From Anaerosomatales bacterium (lineage in GTDB: Bacteria > Actinomycetota > Coriobacteriia > Anaerosomatales > SLCP01): a DNA stretch of 64,000 nucleotides. Where the stretch lies: the NCBI GenBank assembly GCA_029210645.1, contig JARGFT010000001.1:244883-308882 (forward strand). The letters are read 5' to 3'. Positions 62,797 to 64,000 of the stretch are shown here, piece after piece. A program made the position numbers and the translations under genes. The notes under the pieces were generated by a model. It ran no database searches. It saw only the letters and a program-made list of their open reading frames with translations, and had not been told where the DNA came from. The stretch's first letter is position 1, and the number at the start of each line of letters is the position of its first letter.

Positions 62797-63984
62797 ATGA
62801 CGGATACTACACTGATGGATATGGAAGAGACGAACGAGATCACGACAGAATCCGATGCCGGCGACGCTGCGGAGACCGCCGACGTTACCCCGGTCCTTGC
62901 CGTAGAACGCGACCGGCCGCGCCGCAGGCCGCTGGTGCCGCGTGCAGTGTGGGCGGGCATCCTCGGCGTGACCGCGGTCCTCGCTCTGCTCATCGCGGTC
63001 GGCATGTGGTACGTGTCGGGTATCGGCATATCCGTTCCGGACGTCACCGGTGTCCAGGAGGGTGTCGCACGAGCCAGACTGGCCCAGGCGGGACTTGCTG
63101 TCTCGACGGTGGAACGCCGGTTCGATCTCGAGCCACAGGGCGCGGTGCTCTCCCAGAATCCGTCGTTCGGTGCACGGCTTCCCAGGGGCGGAGCGGTGGC
63201 ACTCGTGGTCTCGGCAGGCACCGAGGAGTTCGTGATGCCGGACGTGATCGGTCAGGGCATCAACGTGGCACGCGCTCAACTCGAACAGGCAGGTCTCGTG
63301 GTGCGGATCGAGGCGATCGACTCCGAGCAGCCGGCCGACACCGTGCTGGAGACCGTACCCGCTCCGGGCGTGACGGTACGGACGTCTGATGTCGTCCGGC
63401 TTCGGATCGCTTCAGACGGGACCGCTTCCTCGGCACTCCTGCCGTTTGCCCTTCAAGGCATGGTCTTCGTCATCGATCCCGAGCCCATCGAGGGCTCGGA
63501 GATCGACCCGCCCATGGAGGTATCGCGCCGGCTTCGCTCTCTTCTCGAAGCATCGGAAGCCGAGGTGCTGGTCACGCGACAGGCAGGGGAGGTCGACATC
63601 GAACTCGCCACGCGTGCACAACGGGCCGCCGGGGCCTCCGCTCCCGTCACGGTGCTCATCGGCCTCGACGTCGTGCCCCAGGCACCTGTGGGCCTCGGTG
63701 TGGTCGTCCCCGGGGAGGACACCCTGCCGGCTGCTCAGGTGGAGGCCTCGGCCCGCTTCGCCGACGCGCTCATAGAGCTGCTCGCCGAGCAGCATGACGG
63801 CGTGACCCGTGCCACGCTCGGTTCAGACCCGGTTGCTGCCGCCACCACCGCGCCAGTGGTGCGTGTGCGCCTCGGCTCCCTCGATTCGCGGGAAGATGCG
63901 GCCGCGTTTCGAGACCCGGGGTGGAGCGACTCGATCGCCCGGGCGATCTACCGGGCCATCGGCGAACGCTTCGCCGGTGAGTGA
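62797..63984 (+). CDS. Membrane-anchored PASTA-domain protein with C-terminal degenerate Amidase_3-like domain (start may be 62779)
   Basis: TM segment; PASTA blocks VPDVTGVQEGVARARLAQAGLAV and MPDVIGQGINVARAQLEQAGLVV; C-terminal FVIDPEP...RRLRSLLEASEAEVLVTRQ...VRVRLGSLDSREDAAAFRDPGWSDSIARAI. Confidence 0.82.
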   Translation: MTDTTLMDMEETNEITTESDAGDAAETADVTPVLAVERDRPRRRPLVPRAVWAGILGVTAVLALLIAVGMWYVSGIGISVPDVTGVQEGVARARLAQAGLAVSTVERRFDLEPQGAVLSQNPSFGARLPRGGAVALVVSAGTEEFVMPDVIGQGINVARAQLEQAGLVVRIEAIDSEQPADTVLETVPAPGVTVRTSDVVRLRIASDGTASSALLPFALQGMVFVIDPEPIEGSEIDPPMEVSRRLRSLLEASEAEVLVTRQAGEVDIELATRAQRAAGASAPVTVLIGLDVVPQAPVGLGVVVPGEDTLPAAQVEASARFADALIELLAEQHDGVTRATLGSDPVAAATTAPVVRVRLGSLDSREDAAAFRDPGWSDSIARAIYRAIGERFAGE

Positions 63985-64000
63985 CCGACCGATGGGCGCG

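Overview
This window is a GC-rich, densely coded bacterial chromosome segment. Gene content and order suggest an actinobacterial, Coriobacteriia-like lineage, but that is inference. Most of it is housekeeping: the nuoN end; deoB and pdp; a DHH-CBS-CBS-polyA polymerase fusion; trpS, scpA, scpB and rluB; cobU, cobT, cobS and cobC; hisC, aroF, tyrA, aroA, cmk, plsC and ispH; der, plsY, gpsA and rpe; an FMN riboswitch with ribD, ribE, ribBA and ribH; Rrf2 with iscS, iscU and mnmA; a DtxR regulator with feoB; rnpB; glnS, tRNA-Glu, tRNA-Gln and gltX; a SAM-I riboswitch with metK; priA, def, fmt, rsmB, glpX; and a terminal PASTA protein. I see no CRISPR array, prophage, transposon or classical defence island. 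The observations most worth a second look are: (1) a compact SOS mutagenesis cassette (DUF6504-like, DnaE2-like, DinB) with two matched LexA-box promoter/leader modules; (2) a PASTA protein whose C-terminus looks like a catalytically dead Amidase_3 domain; (3) a TrpRS with a Cys3-His variant of the known Fe-S motif; (4) a GlnRS, tRNA-Glu, tRNA-Gln, GluRS cluster; (5) a probable CTG start for scpA; (6) an acidic-linker protein ending in a 4-Cys motif. All calls come from reading motifs and ORFs by eye; no database searches were run.
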